Shown: piece by piece, positions 21,392-34,595 of the stretch | Numbering within the stretch: the first letter of the stretch is position 1 | How the letters are laid out: each line of letters begins with the position of its first letter | Assembly (NCBI RefSeq): GCF_023856365.1 | Contig: NW_026042434.1 | Location: forward strand, 1-64,000 | Direction: 5' to 3' | Length of the DNA stretch: 64,000 nt | Source: Brienomyrus brachyistius | Lineage: Eukaryota; Chordata; Actinopteri; Osteoglossiformes; Mormyridae | Translations under genes and position numbers: made by a program | The notes under the pieces: model-generated | Seen by the model: only the letters and a program-made list of their open reading frames with translations | Databases searched by the model: none | What the model was told of the DNA's origin: nothing

Positions 21392-22755
21392 TAAGGACAT
21401 AAAACTTATAGGTCCTGCAGGCCCCAACTCTGATCAGCCTGCATCAGTCCATCTCAGAGCTCCAAGAAAAGGATCCACTGGCCCAGGCAAGATTGGACTC
21501 CACGCATCAAACCATCCCTTTTAAGGAAGGCAAAGCCCTGCCGGCTCCTGAGAATAACTGGAGCAATACAGAAAAAGCAAGACCTTTCACCCCCTGGAGT
21601 GGCCGGAGTTCCACAGTCAAACCACAGCAACAACAGCTGTCAGTCCCCAGACACAGACACCTTTTCCACTAGAAATAGGATAACTCACCACACATAGATG
21701 TTAGGGACAAATACACGCATGTTTGGTCTCGTTTGAATAGGCATGAGACGGCGAGTGTTATACACTCAGATTTAAGGCAGTATAGTTTTCCCTAAGAGAA
21801 CTATAGAAACTTCGGCTAAACCCACCAAACTGAGAGAGCCTCTCACATGGCAGAACAAGGGAATTACGACCACCCCCTAAAGTGATCTGATTGGCTGAGG
21901 ACTTGAGAACCAAGGCCAACAATGCCCCTAAAATTAACCGTTGACCGAAATTGGTCAGTCTTCAGAGACATGCCATCACCTGGTTTGGATACTTAAGGAA
22001 GGGCCTCAGAAGGATTCGGGGAGTTACTCTGTAATCAGAGCTCCCACAGAGAACTGCGTGAAAGTCCATCTGTAGTCAGATACTTTCCGCAGAACTTTGT
22101 GCACTCTCAGCTGAGGAATGTGATTGTTTAATATTGTATTTGTCCAAATGTATTTACAAGTATGTGGCCACATGTCAATAATTATATATTGTAATATGTT
22201 TAATAAATGTTGTCTTGATTACTTCATGACTGTCTGATTTGCTAACTTCTTTATAAACTTTCCAGATTGGACTTCTATCCTGATTAGGACTAAAGTGATA
22301 AATACTATCTTGCAGCCTCTGGGTTAAATCCCCTTTATCCGGGTCCCAAACTCGACTGCCCAAGTTAAGTTAGGTGGATACCAAAACCGCACCTCTGGAG
22401 TTCGCACACGCTCAGTTACGGGCCGACTTAACCTCTGAGGTCAACACATGCTGATGAAAGGTACCGGTCTGCCCTCTGAGGGGCGTACACACTATGTTCC
22501 TAGGCACCGGGCATAGTCCCTGAGACGCTCACATGGTAAGACAATGGGCGGCATCGGCGGAGTCCCTGAGACGAGCCCAAAGTAAAACCTCGTACAAACT
22601 ACCGCAACAAAAGGTGCGCCGTCACAGCCGCTGAGGTTGACACATGTTATGATATGGGCTGCCCCCGGCTGAGCCTCTGAGGTGGATGTACGTGTGGTTC
22701 GGGTAAACATCGGCTTAATCTCCGAGGCACCCACATGCTCAGTAATTGGCAGACA
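21392..22755 (+). repeat. L4: L module truncated at its 3' side
   Basis: L is intact to AATTGGCAGACA and then joins S at ACAACACGATTG; ACA is shared at the breakpoint. About 410 bp of L and the first few bases of S6 are missing, including the TSD-like ATTGATG. Confidence 0.85.
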
Positions 22756-23469
22756 ACACGATTGCTACGACAAGGGGGAGCCAGGACGACAGGTCAGGGG
22801 GGAGATATCATCATCCCCACATTCCGAGATTGGGTACCAAGCCCCATATATATTAGTAGGCTGAATACAAGAGCAGCTGACCTGAGAAATAAGAAATAAG
22901 CTAAGCTGGAAACCTGGACCCTCCGACCAAGAATGCGTGAAGTACCCTCAGAAGGTCTACTAGAAGATGTACGTAGAAGACTACTACAGATCAGCTGATC
23001 TACACCACAGCAACAGTGATCCTTGAGCTGGACCGTCTTTGAAGACTCCGTAAATCTCCGTATAATAATATATATCTACGGGAACGAGCAGAGAACAAGA
23101 ACAAGATTTGTAAATGTAAGATTTGAAGGACCCGGCATGAAAAATAGAATAGTTCTCGTCATTAGTGAACATGTGTCTCGTCATTGTGTATCATGGACAG
23201 TAAGAGGGGGATCAATAGAGTGTTGTTATTATAACGTCTAAAAAGTATGATGGTCTGTCGATAAATCAATCAGATAAATAATGAAGTCGTTTTCGCGAAC
23301 ACGCTGGAAAAGCCAGGGGCCGGACCGACTGTAGGGGGCGTGGCCAGAGACAGCCATCTCAGGCTGTCAAGTCTCCCGTTTTGGCCGGGAAACTACCGTA
23401 TTTTACTTCTCTTTCCCGCCGTCCTCCCGTATTAGTATTTTCCCGTAAATCTCCCTTATATTATATAGT

Positions 23470-23541
23470 TGCTGGATAGTGTAGTGGTAAGATCGCCGCC
23501 TTTCACACGGGAGACCGGGGTTCGAATCCCGGTTGTGGCCA
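23470..23541 (+). tRNA. tRNA-like copy 13 (probable pseudogene)
   Basis: Position A in S6. Confidence 0.6.
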
Positions 23542-23614
23542 AAAATATATTTTATATATTTTATATATTTATATTATATTTATATTATATTTTTTATATA
23601 TTGTATTATATAGT

Positions 23615-23686
23615 TGCTGGATAGTGTAGTGGTAAGATCGCCGCCTTTCACACGGGAGACCGGGGTTCGAATCCCGGTTGTGGCCA
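23615..23686 (+). tRNA. tRNA-like copy 14 (probable pseudogene)
   Basis: Position B in S6, upstream of L5. Confidence 0.6.
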
Positions 23687-23718
23687 GAAACAACTGCTAT
23701 CACAACTAGAGATTGATG

Positions 23719-25493
23719 TAAGGACATAAAACTTATAGGTCCTGCAGGCCCCAACTCTGATCAGCCTGCATCAGTCCATCTCAGAGCTCCAAGAAAAGGA
23801 TCCACTGGCCCAGGCAAGATTGGACTCCACGCATCAAACCATCCCTTTTAAGGAAGGCAAAGCCCTGCCGGCTCCTGAGAATAACTGGAGCAATACAGAA
23901 AAAGCAAGACCTTTCACCCCCTGGAGTGGCCGGAGTTCCACAGTCAAACCACAGCAACAACAGCTGTCAGTCCCCAGACACAGACACCTTTTCCACTAGA
24001 AATAGGATAACTCACCACACATAGATGTTAGGGACAAATACACGCATGTTTGGTCTCGTTTGAATAGGCATGAGACGGCGAGTGTTATACACTCAGATTT
24101 AAGGCAGTATAGTTTTCCCTAAGAGAACTATAGAAACTTCGGCTAAACCCACCAAACTGAGAGAGCCTCTCACATGGCAGAACAAGGGAATTACGACCAC
24201 CCCCTAAAGTGATCTGATTGGCTGAGGACTTGAGAACCAAGGCCAACAATGCCCCTAAAATTAACCGTTGACCGAAATTGGTCAGTCTTCAGAGACATGC
24301 CATCACCTGGTTTGGATACTTAAGGAAGGGCCTCAGAAGGATTCGGGGAGTTACTCTGTAATCAGAGCTCCCACAGAGAACTGCGTGAAAGTCCATCTGT
24401 AGTCAGATACTTTCCGCAGAACTTTGTGCACTCTCAGCTGAGGAATGTGATTGTTTAATATTGTATTTGTCCAAATGTATTTACAAGTATGTGGCCACAT
24501 GTCAATAATTATATATTGTAATATGTTTAATAAATGTTGTCTTGATTACTTCATGACTGTCTGATTTGCTAACTTCTTTATAAACTTTCCAGATTGGACT
24601 TCTATCCTGATTAGGACTAAAGTGATAAATACTATCTTGCAGCCTCTGGGTTAAATCCCCTTTATCCGGGTCCCAAACTCGACTGCCCAAGTTAAGTTAG
24701 GTGGATACCAAAACCGCACCTCTGGAGTTCGCACACGCTCAGTTACGGGCCGACTTAACCTCTGAGGTCAACACATGCTGATGAAAGGTACCGGTCTGCC
24801 CTCTGAGGGGCGTACACACTATGTTCCTAGGCACCGGGCATAGTCCCTGAGACGCTCACATGGTAAGACAATGGGCGGCATCGGCGGAGTCCCTGAGACG
24901 AGCCCAAAGTAAAACCTCGTACAAACTACCGCAACAAAAGGTGCGCCGTCACAGCCGCTGAGGTTGACACATGTTATGATATGGGCTGCCCCCGGCTGAG
25001 CCTCTGAGGTGGATGTACGTGTGGTTCGGGTAAACATCGGCTTAATCTCCGAGGCACCCACATGCTCAGTAATTGGCAGACACTGGGCCTTTGGGAAATT
25101 ATATAGGTCGAGGGACCCGAATAATCAGAGGCTGACATTGTCTTAAATGGTGCCGATTTCCGTGCATCTAAGACAAACCCTGTGGAACAAGCCCACGGAT
25201 CGCCCTGTCGGCCGAGGCGAATCTGGCGGACTCCTTCGTCAGGGGTAAACTAGAGTTGGTAATCTAAAGGAGAGTCCCGAAGTAATCCGAACAACATAAA
25301 CGTCATGACTACAATATACTGAAATAAGGTCATTAATAAAATGGAGTCAGATGTGTGTCTAAAAGAATATCTTGTATATTAAAAAGGGTAAGTAATTCCC
25401 AGGAGCGCTTGGAAGGACCAACACGCATTCACAGCCTTCGGCTGCGCCATTGGATTCCGCCATTGGGCCAGTGGGCGGCTCCCTACATTGATG
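23719..25493 (+). repeat. L5: complete L module
   Basis: Length 1775 bp. Confidence 0.85.
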
Positions 25494-26165
25494 AGGTACA
25501 ACACGATTGCTACGACAAGGGGGAGCCAGGACGACAGGTCAGGGGGGAGATATCATCATCCCCACATTCCGAGATTGGGTACCAAGCCCCATATATATTA
25601 GTAGGCTGAATACAAGAGCAGCTGACCTGAGAAATAAGAAATAAGCTAAGCTGGAAACCTGGACCCTCCGACCAAGAATGCGTGAAGTACCCTCAGAAGG
25701 TCTACTAGAAGATGTACGTAGAAGACTACTACAGATCAGCTGATCTACACCACAGCAACAGTGATCCTTGAGCTGGACCGTCTTTGAAGACTCCGTAAAT
25801 CTCCGTATAATAATATATATCTACGGGAACGAGCAGAGAACAAGAACAAGATTTGTAAATGTAAGATTTGAAGGACCCGGCATGAAAAATAGAATAGTTC
25901 TCGTCATTAGTGAACATGTGTCTCGTCATTGTGTATCATGGACAGTAAGAGGGGGATCAATAGAGTGTTGTTATTATAACGTCTAAAAAGTATGATGGTC
26001 TGTCGATAAATCAATCAGATAAATAATGAAGTCGTTTTCGCTGGAAAAGCCATCTCAGGCTGTCAAGTCTCCCGTTTTGGCCGGGAAACTACCGTATTTT
26101 ACTTCTCTTTCGCGCCGTCCTCCCGTATTAGTATTTTCCCGTAAATCTCCCTTATATTATATAGT

Positions 26166-26237
26166 TGCTGGATAGTGTAGTGGTAAGATCGCCGCCTTTC
26201 ACACGGGAGACCGGGGTTCGAATCCCGGTTGTGGCCA
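26166..26237 (+). tRNA. tRNA-like copy 15 (probable pseudogene)
   Basis: Position A in S7. Confidence 0.6.
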
Positions 26238-26310
26238 AAAATATATTTTATATATTTTATATATTTATATTATATTTATATTATATTTTTTATATATTGT
26301 ATTATATAGT

Positions 26311-26382
26311 TGCTGGATAGTGTAGTGGTAAGATCGCCGCCTTTCACACGGGAGACCGGGGTTCGAATCCCGGTTGTGGCCA
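26311..26382 (+). tRNA. tRNA-like copy 16 (probable pseudogene)
   Basis: Position B in S7, upstream of S8. Confidence 0.6.
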
Positions 26383-27065
26383 GAAACAACTGCTATCACA
26401 ACTAGAGATTGATGAGGTACAACACGATTGCTACGACAAGGGGGAGCCAGGACGACAGGTCAGGGGGGAGATATCATCATCCCCACATTCCGAGATTGGG
26501 TACCAAGCCCCATATATATTAGTAGGCTGAATACAAGAGCAGCTGACCTGAGAAATAAGAAATAAGCTAAGCTGGAAACCTGGACCCTCCGACCAAGAAT
26601 GCGTGAAGTACCCTCAGAAGGTCTACTAGAAGAGGTACGTAGAAGACTACTACAGCAACAGTGATCCTTGAGCTGGACCGTCTTTGAAGACTCCGTAAAT
26701 CTCCGTATAATAATATATATCTACGGGAACGAGCAGAGAACAAGAACAAGATTTGTAAATGTAAGATTTGAAGGACCCGGCATGAAAAATAGAATAGTTC
26801 TCGTCATTAGTGAACATGTGTCTCGTCATTGTGTATCATGGACAGTAAGAGGGGGATCAATAGAGTGTTGTTATTATAACGTCTAAAAAGTATGATGGTC
26901 TGTCGATAAATCAATCAGATAAATAATGAAGTCGTTTTCGCTGGAAAAGCCATCTCAGGCTGTCAAGTCTCCCGTTTTGGCCGGGAAACTACCGTATTTT
27001 ACTTCTTTTTCGCGCCGTCCTCCCGTATTAGTATTTTCCCGTAAATCTCCCTTATATTATATAGT

Positions 27066-27137
27066 TGCTGGATAGTGTAGTGGTAAGATCGCCGCCTTTC
27101 ACACGGGAGACCGGGGTTCGAATCCCGGTTGTGGCCA
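27066..27137 (+). tRNA. tRNA-like copy 17 (probable pseudogene)
   Basis: Position A in S8. Confidence 0.6.
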
Positions 27138-27210
27138 AAAATATATTTTATATATTTTATATATTTATATTATATTTATATTATATTTTTTATATATTGT
27201 ATTATATAGT

Positions 27211-27282
27211 TGCTGGATAGTGTAGTGGTAAGATCGCCGCCTTTCACACGGGAGACCGGGGTTCGAATCCCGGTTGTGGCCA
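27211..27282 (+). tRNA. tRNA-like copy 18 (probable pseudogene)
   Basis: Position B in S8, upstream of L6. Confidence 0.6.
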
Positions 27283-27314
27283 GAAACAACTGCTATCACA
27301 ACTAGAGATTGATG

Positions 27315-29089
27315 TAAGGACATAAAACTTATAGGTCCTGCAGGCCCCAACTCTGATCAGCCTGCATCAGTCCATCTCAGAGCTCCAAGAAAAGGATCCA
27401 CTGGCCCAGGCAAGATTGGACTCCACGCATCAAACCATCCCTTTTAAGGAAGGCAAAGCCCTGCCGGCTCCTGAGAATAACTGGAGCAATACAGAAAAAG
27501 CAAGACCTTTCACCCCCTGGAGTGGCCGGAGTTCCACAGTCAAACCACAGCAACAACAGCTGTCAGTCCCCAGACACAGACACCTTTTCCACTAGAAATA
27601 GGATAACTCACCACACATAGATGTTAGGGACAAATACACGCATGTTTGGTCTCGTTTGAATAGGCATGAGACGGCGAGTGTTATACACTCAGATTTAAGG
27701 CAGTATAGTTTTCCCTAAGAGAACTATAGAAACTTCGGCTAAACCCACCAAACTGAGAGAGCCTCTCACATGGCAGAACAAGGGAATTACGACCACCCCC
27801 TAAAGTGATCTGATTGGCTGAGGACTTGAGAACCAAGGCCAACAATGCCCCTAAAATTAACCGTTGACCGAAATTGGTCAGTCTTCAGAGACATGCCATC
27901 ACCTGGTTTGGATACTTAAGGAAGGGCCTCAGAAGGATTCGGGGAGTTACTCTGTAATCAGAGCTCCCACAGAGAACTGCGTGAAAGTCCATCTGTAGTC
28001 AGATACTTTCCGCAGAACTTTGTGCACTCTCAGCTGAGGAATGTGATTGTTTAATATTGTATTTGTCCAAATGTATTTACAAGTATGTGGCCACATGTCA
28101 ATAATTATATATTGTAATATGTTTAATAAATGTTGTCTTGATTACTTCATGACTGTCTGATTTGCTAACTTCTTTATAAACTTTCCAGATTGGACTTCTA
28201 TCCTGATTAGGACTAAAGTGATAAATACTATCTTGCAGCCTCTGGGTTAAATCCCCTTTATCCGGGTCCCAAACTCGACTGCCCAAGTTAAGTTAGGTGG
28301 ATACCAAAACCGCACCTCTGGAGTTCGCACACGCTCAGTTACGGGCCGACTTAACCTCTGAGGTCAACACATGCTGATGAAAGGTACCGGTCTGCCCTCT
28401 GAGGGGCGTACACACTATGTTCCTAGGCACCGGGCATAGTCCCTGAGACGCTCACATGGTAAGACAATGGGCGGCATCGGCGGAGTCCCTGAGACGAGCC
28501 CAAAGTAAAACCTCGTACAAACTACCGCAACAAAAGGTGCGCCGTCACAGCCGCTGAGGTTGACACATGTTATGATATGGGCTGCCCCCGGCTGAGCCTC
28601 TGAGGTGGATGTACGTGTGGTTCGGGTAAACATCGGCTTAATCTCCGAGGCACCCACATGCTCAGTAATTGGCAGACACTGGGCCTTTGGGAAATTATAT
28701 AGGTCGAGGGACCCGAATAATCAGAGGCTGACATTGTCTTAAATGGTGCCGATTTCCGTGCATCTAAGACAAACCCTGTGGAACAAGCCCACGGATCGCC
28801 CTGTCGGCCGAGGCGAATCTGGCGGACTCCTTCGTCAGGGGTAAACTAGAGTTGGTAATCTAAAGGAGAGTCCCGAAGTAATCCGAACAACATAAACGTC
28901 ATGACTACAATATACTGAAATAAGGTCATTAATAAAATGGAGTCAGATGTGTGTCTAAAAGAATATCTTGTATATTAAAAAGGGTAAGTAATTCCCAGGA
29001 GCGCTTGGAAGGACCAACACGCATTCACAGCCTTCGGCTGCGCCATTGGATTCCGCCATTGGGCCAGTGGGCGGCTCCCTACATTGATG
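27315..29089 (+). repeat. L6: complete L module
   Basis: Length 1775 bp. Confidence 0.85.
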
Positions 29090-29761
29090 AGGTACAACAC
29101 GATTGCTACGACAAGGGGGAGCCAGGACGACAGGTCAGGGGGGAGATATCATCATCCCCACATTCCGAGATTGGGTACCAAGCCCCATATATATTAGTAG
29201 GCTGAATACAAGAGCAGCTGACCTGAGAAATAAGAAATAAGCTAAGCTGGAAACCTGGACCCTCCGACCAAGAATGCGTGAAGTACCCTCAGAAGGTCTA
29301 CTAGAAGATGTACGTAGAAGACTACTACAGATCAGCTGATCTACACCACAGCAACAGTGATCCTTGAGCTGGACCGTCTTTGAAGACTCCGTAAATCTCC
29401 GTATAATAATATATATCTACGGGAACGAGCAGAGAACAAGAACAAGATTTGTAAATGTAAGATTTGAAGGACCCGGCATGAAAAATAGAATAGTTCTCGT
29501 CATTAGTGAACATGTGTCTCGTCATTGTGTATCATGGACAGTAAGAGGGGGATCAATAGAGTGTTGTTATTATAACGTCTAAAAAGTATGATGGTCTGTC
29601 GATAAATCAATCAGATAAATAATGAAGTCGTTTTCGCTGGAAAAGCCATCTCAGGCTGTCAAGTCTCCCGTTTTGGCCGGGAAACTACCGTATTTTACTT
29701 CTCTTTCCCGCCGTCCTCCCGTATTAGTATTTTCCCGTAAATCTCCCTTATATTATATAGT

Positions 29762-29833
29762 TGCTGGATAGTGTAGTGGTAAGATCGCCGCCTTTCACAC
29801 GGGAGACCGGGGTTCGAATCCCGGTTGTGGCCA
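29762..29833 (+). tRNA. tRNA-like copy 19 (probable pseudogene)
   Basis: Position A in S9. Confidence 0.6.
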
Positions 29834-29906
29834 AAAATATATTTTATATATTTTATATATTTATATTATATTTATATTATATTTTTTATATATTGTATTA
29901 TATAGT

Positions 29907-29978
29907 TGCTGGATAGTGTAGTGGTAAGATCGCCGCCTTTCACACGGGAGACCGGGGTTCGAATCCCGGTTGTGGCCA
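29907..29978 (+). tRNA. tRNA-like copy 20 (probable pseudogene)
   Basis: Position B in S9, upstream of S10. Confidence 0.6.
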
Positions 29979-30010
29979 GAAACAACTGCTATCACAACTA
30001 GAGATTGATG

Positions 30011-30786
30011 AGGTACAACACGATTGCTACGACAAGGGGGAGCCAGGACGACAGGTCAGGGGGGAGATATCATCATCCCCACATTCCGAGATTGGGTACC
30101 AAGCCCCATATATATTAGTAGGCTGAATACAAGAGCAGCTGACCTGAGAAATAAGAAATAAGCTAAGCTGGAAACCTGGACCCTCCGACCAAGAATGCGT
30201 GAAGTACCCTCAGAAGGTCTACTAGAAGATGTACGTAGAAGACTACTACAGATCAGCTGATCTACACCACAGCAACAGTGATCCTTGAGCTGGACCGTCT
30301 TTGAAGACTCCGTAAATCTCCGTATAATAATATATATCTACGGGAACGAGCAGAGAACAAGAACAAGATTTGTAAATGTAAGATTTGAAGGACCCGGCAT
30401 GAAAAATAGAATAGTTCTCGTCATTAGTGAACATGTGTCTCGTCATTGTGTATCATGGACAGTAAGAGGGGGATCAATAGAGTGTTGTTATTATAACGTC
30501 TAAAAAGTATGATGGTCTGTCGATAAATCAATCAGATAAATAATGAAGTCGTTTTCGCTGGAAAAGCCATCTCAGGCTGTCAAGTCTCCCGTTTTGGCCG
30601 GGAAACTACCGTATTTTACTTCTTTTTCGCGCCGTCCTCCCGTATTAGTATTTTCCCGTAAATCTCCCTTATATTATATAGTTGCTGGATAGTGTAGTGG
30701 TAAGATCGCCGCCTTTCACACGGGAGACCGGGGTTCGAATCCCGGTTGTGGCCAGAAACAACTGCTATCACAACTAGAGATTGATG
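30011..30786 (+). repeat. S10: 776-bp S module with one tRNA-like copy
   Basis: Same architecture and length as S1; both end in L. Confidence 0.9.
30683..30754 (+). tRNA. tRNA-like copy 21 (single, probable pseudogene)
   Basis: The only copy in S10. Confidence 0.6.
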
Positions 30787-32322
30787 TAAGGACATAAAAC
30801 TTATAGGTCCTGCAGGCCCCAACTCTGATCAGCCTGCATCAGTCCATCTCAGAGCTCCAAGAAAAGGATCCACTGGCCCAGGCAAGATTGGACTCCACGC
30901 ATCAAACCATCCCTTTTAAGGAAGGCAAAGCCCTGCCGGCTCCTGAGAATAACTGGAGCAATACAGAAAAAGCAAGACCTTTCACCCCCTGGAGTGGCCG
31001 GAGTTCCACAGTCAAACCACAGCAACAACAGCTGTCAGTCCCCAGACACAGACACCTTTTCCACTAGAAATAGGATAACTCACCACACATAGATGTTAGG
31101 GACAAATACACGCATGTTTGGTCTCGTTTGAATAGGCATGAGACGGCGAGTGTTATACACTCAGATTTAAGGCAGTATAGTTTTCCCTAAGAGAACTATA
31201 GAAACTTCGGCTAAACCCACCAAACTGAGAGAGCCTCTCACATGGCAGAACAAGGGAATTACGACCACCCCCTAAAGTGATCTGATTGGCTGAGGACTTG
31301 AGAACCAAGGCCAACAATGCCCCTAAAATTAACCGTTGACCGAAATTGGTCAGTCTTCAGAGACATGCCATCACCTGGTTTGGATACTTAAGGAAGGGCC
31401 TCAGAAGGATTCGGGGAGTTACTCTGTAATCAGAGCTCCCACAGAGAACTGCGTGAAAGTCCATCTGTAGTCAGATACTTTCCGCAGAACTTTGTGCACT
31501 CTCAGCTGAGGAATGTGATTGTTTAATATTGTATTTGTCCAAATGTATTTACAAGTATGTGGCCACATGTCAATAATTATATATTGTAATATGTTTAATA
31601 AATGTTGTCTTGATTACTTCATGACTGTCTGATTTGCTAACTTCTTTATAAACTTTCCAGATTGGACTTCTATCCTGATTAGGACTAAAGTGATAAATAC
31701 TATCTTGCAGCCTCTGGGTTAAATCCCCTTTATCCGGGTCCCAAACTCGACTGCCCAAGTTAAGTTAGGTGGATACCAAAACCGCACCTCTGGAGTTCGC
31801 ACACGCTCAGTTACGGGCCGACTTAACCTCTGAGGTCAACACATGCTGATGAAAGGTACCGGTCTGCCCTCTGAGGGGCGTACACACTATGTTCCTAGGC
31901 ACCGGGCATAGTCCCTGAGACGCTCACATGGTAAGACAATGGGCGGCATCGGCGGAGTCCCTGAGACGAGCCCAAAGTAAAACCTCGTACAAACTACCGC
32001 AACAAAAGGTGCGCCGTCACAGCCGCTGAGGTTGACACATGTTATGATATGGGCTGCCCCCGGCTGAGCCTCTGAGGTGGATGTACGTGTGGTTCGGGTA
32101 AACATCGGCTTAATCTCCGAGGCACCCACATGCTCAGTAATTGGCAGACACTGGGCCTTTGGGAAATTATATAGGTCGAGGGACCCGAATAATCAGAGGC
32201 TGACATTGTCTTAAATGGTGCCGATTTCCGTGCATCTAAGACAAACCCTGTGGAACAAGCCCACGGATCGCCCTGTCGGCCGAGGCGAATCTGGCGGACT
32301 CCTTCGTCAGGGGTAAACTAGA
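30787..32322 (+). repeat. L7: L module truncated at its 3' side
   Basis: L runs to AAACTAGA, then ATGCG, then S resumes at ACCAAGAATGCG. The five extra bases copy the nearby AATGCG, as in templated end-joining. Confidence 0.85.
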
Positions 32323-32822
32323 ATGCGACCAAGAATGCGTGAAGTACCCTCAGAAGGTCTACTAGAAGATGTACGTAGAAGACTACTACAGATCAGCTGA
32401 TCTACACCACAGCAACAGTGATCCTTGAGCTGGACCGTCTTTGAAGACTCCGTAAATCTCCGTATAATAATATATATCTACGGGAACGAGCAGAGAACAA
32501 GAACAAGATTTGTAAATGTAAGATTTGAAGGACCCGGCATGAAAAATAGAATAGTTCTCGTCATTAGTGAACATGTGTCTCGTCATTGTGTATCATGGAC
32601 AGTAAGAGGGGGATCAATAGAGTGTTGTTATTATAACGTCTAAAAAGTATGATGGTCTGTCGATAAATCAATCAGATAAATAATGAAGTCGTTTTCGCTG
32701 GAAAAGCCATCTCAGGCTGTCAAGTCTCCCGTTTTGGCCGGGAAACTACCGTATTTTACTTCTTTTTCGCGCCGTCCTCCCGTATTAGTATTTTCCCGTA
32801 AATCTCCCTTATATTATATAGT

Positions 32823-32894
32823 TGCTGGATAGTGTAGTGGTAAGATCGCCGCCTTTCACACGGGAGACCGGGGTTCGAATCCCGGTTGTGGCCA
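32823..32894 (+). tRNA. tRNA-like copy 22 (probable pseudogene)
   Basis: Position A in S11. Confidence 0.6.
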
Positions 32895-32967
32895 AAAATA
32901 TATTTTATATATTTTATATATTTATATTATATTTATATTATATTTTTTATATATTGTATTATATAGT

Positions 32968-33039
32968 TGCTGGATAGTGTAGTGGTAAGATCGCCGCCTT
33001 TCACACGGGAGACCGGGGTTCGAATCCCGGTTGTGGCCA
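32968..33039 (+). tRNA. tRNA-like copy 23 (probable pseudogene)
   Basis: Position B in S11, upstream of the interrupted L8. Confidence 0.6.
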
Positions 33040-33204
33040 GAAACAACTGCTATCACAACTAGAGATTGATGTAAGGACATAAAACTTATAGGTCCTGCAG
33101 GCCCCAACTCTGATCAGCCTGCATCAGTCCATCTCAGAGCTCCAAGAAAAGGATCCACTGGCCCAGGCAAGATTGGACTCCACGCATCAAACCATCCCTT
33201 TTAA

Positions 33205-33530
33205 CACTAGAACTGCCAAATCTACGCAAATTTGCGTAAATTCCCTGGGCCTAACACCTACTAGCATCCCTGCTGAGAGTTTCTTGGGCCATTGTCCTCC
33301 TGCTTTTGTTGTGCAAACACACCCATTACCTGTGAGGCCTGGCACATTTGCATTTTTTTACTCAGAGCAGCTAAAATCCAAGGCAGGCTAAACCTCTGTG
33401 TGTGACATGGAAACCTTCACAAAAGTCTGCCATATCTATACCAAATATCCCACATGCTGACTGACCTGCAAATATGAAAGACACACATTCACAAAATATA
33501 TGGAAGCACAAGTCTGTTTTATTTATAAAA
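33205..33530 (-). repeat. Left inverted terminal arm of the piggyBac composite
   Basis: This arm matches the reverse complement of about 36655-36970 over most of its length, with small indels in the outer 100 bp. A TTTATTTATAAA region near 33518 is the likely 3' UTR of the minus-strand transposase. Confidence 0.75.
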
Positions 33531-34595
33531 AAAATTGAGTGTTTCAAACTTTGCAGTGTTTGCAGACCCAGTGACCATCATCCCTGCATTTGGCGCAAGT
33601 GAATTTGTAACACTTTGCACTGGTAAACCTGCTGCGGTTTCTGTTGCAGTTCTCCTGTACCTGACACTGAGTTGTCCATACAAGTCCTGGCACAGCAGCA
33701 GCCTTCCTCTGTCCCCATAGCCTTTTGTGGCATAAATTGGCAATGGAGTTCCTTGGCTAGATGACTCAAAAATAATCTTCTTTTGCCTTCCCACCCTGTA
33801 CATGCCTTGTACAGAACGTAGGAATTTGCCACCACCAGGTCCAGCATGTTGTAAAATACAGCTACTGGCCACCTGCATGTTGCTGCTCTTACGAAATACA
33901 TGCGCGCCATTTGGTCCAACACATTTACACCACACTATAACAGCAGAGAGAGAGAGAGTCATGAGTGTATTTGCTTTTTTTCTACCTTCTTTCTATATAG
34001 GCCTGTATAGTACATATCAGAAAACATTGTAGCACTGATGTAAAATTATACACACATTCACATACCTTCATGTGGTTATAGTCTGTTATCGTGTTGAGTT
34101 TCCTCTTTCTGCCTTCACAGATCGCCACATCTTGGTCCAAGGAACTCAGAACACACACAATCTTGTTTTTTTAGGTGCATAAATTGTCAAGGAGACACTG
34201 CCACTTCTAAGCACTGACGCGGAGAATTCCTCTTGCTGTGCAGTGTCCTTTGAAATTGGAGGAAGTTCATACCAAACTTTATTCCCTGTGCTCAGTAGTG
34301 TTGTTTTGCGCTGAAGCAGTCTGTGTGACAGTGCCAGTGAGGTGAAGAAATTGTCCGTTGTGACATTTCTCCCGTCATCCAGAAATGGCTCCATCAGACT
34401 CATGACCATGTTCTCTGCCAGCCTCTCCCTTTTCTGGTGACTGGGGTCCTTTCCCAAGTTAGGGGACACGTTGCAGACGTATTTGGTCTCCAAATCCGTG
34501 GCCATCCAGAACTTGATCCCAAATTTGTCCGGCTTGGATGCGATATACCAAGTGACATGGAATGGATCCACATCTACTCCACGTTGTCTTTCCAC
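33519..34595 (-). pseudogene. PiggyBac-type transposase, C-terminal two thirds, broken
   Basis: On the minus strand from 34595 the frame gives [11 protein letters not shown], a metal-binding-type DDGRNVTTDNFFTS block and KKTRLCVF. These are landmarks of the DDE_Tnp_1_7 (piggyBac) catalytic domain. After a likely frameshift in the T7 run near 34170, the KNKIVCVLSS and YNHMK blocks follow. A GT-AG intron candidate (34065-33935) joins YNHMK to CGVNVLDQMARMY in phase 0. The next block, RWPVAVFYNMLDLV, and a Cys-rich tail (C-x-x-C-x-x-M-Q-G) complete the C-terminus. The N-terminus is absent, cut off by the L2 fragment. Confidence 0.8.
33935..34065 (-). other. Candidate GT-AG intron in the piggyBac transposase
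   Basis: The donor is CATGAAG|GTATGTG and the acceptor is a pyrimidine-rich CTGCTGTTATAG. Removal of 131 nt restores a continuous TxYNHMK-CGVNVLDQM reading as expected from piggyBac proteins. Confidence 0.55.

Larger units (their letters stand above)
22756..23718 (+). repeat. S6: 970-lineage S module lacking its first bases
   Basis: Length 963 bp; the left end was lost in the L4/S6 deletion. Confidence 0.85.
25494..26414 (+). repeat. S7: 921-bp S module
   Basis: Same deletion pattern as S4; followed by S8 without L. Confidence 0.9.
26415..27314 (+). repeat. S8: 900-bp S module lacking the 14-bp palindrome
   Basis: A 921-type unit with a 21-bp deletion between direct ACAG repeats near 26655, which removes AGATCAGCTGATCT. 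It also has GAGGTACG for GATGTACG. Confidence 0.9.
29090..30010 (+). repeat. S9: 921-bp S module
   Basis: Followed by S10 without L. It reads TTTCCCGCC where several 921-type units read TTTCGCGCC. Confidence 0.9.
32323..33071 (+). repeat. S11: 5'-truncated S module
   Basis: It starts in the middle of S at the ACCAAGAATGCG block and carries a complete doublet. Confidence 0.85.
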
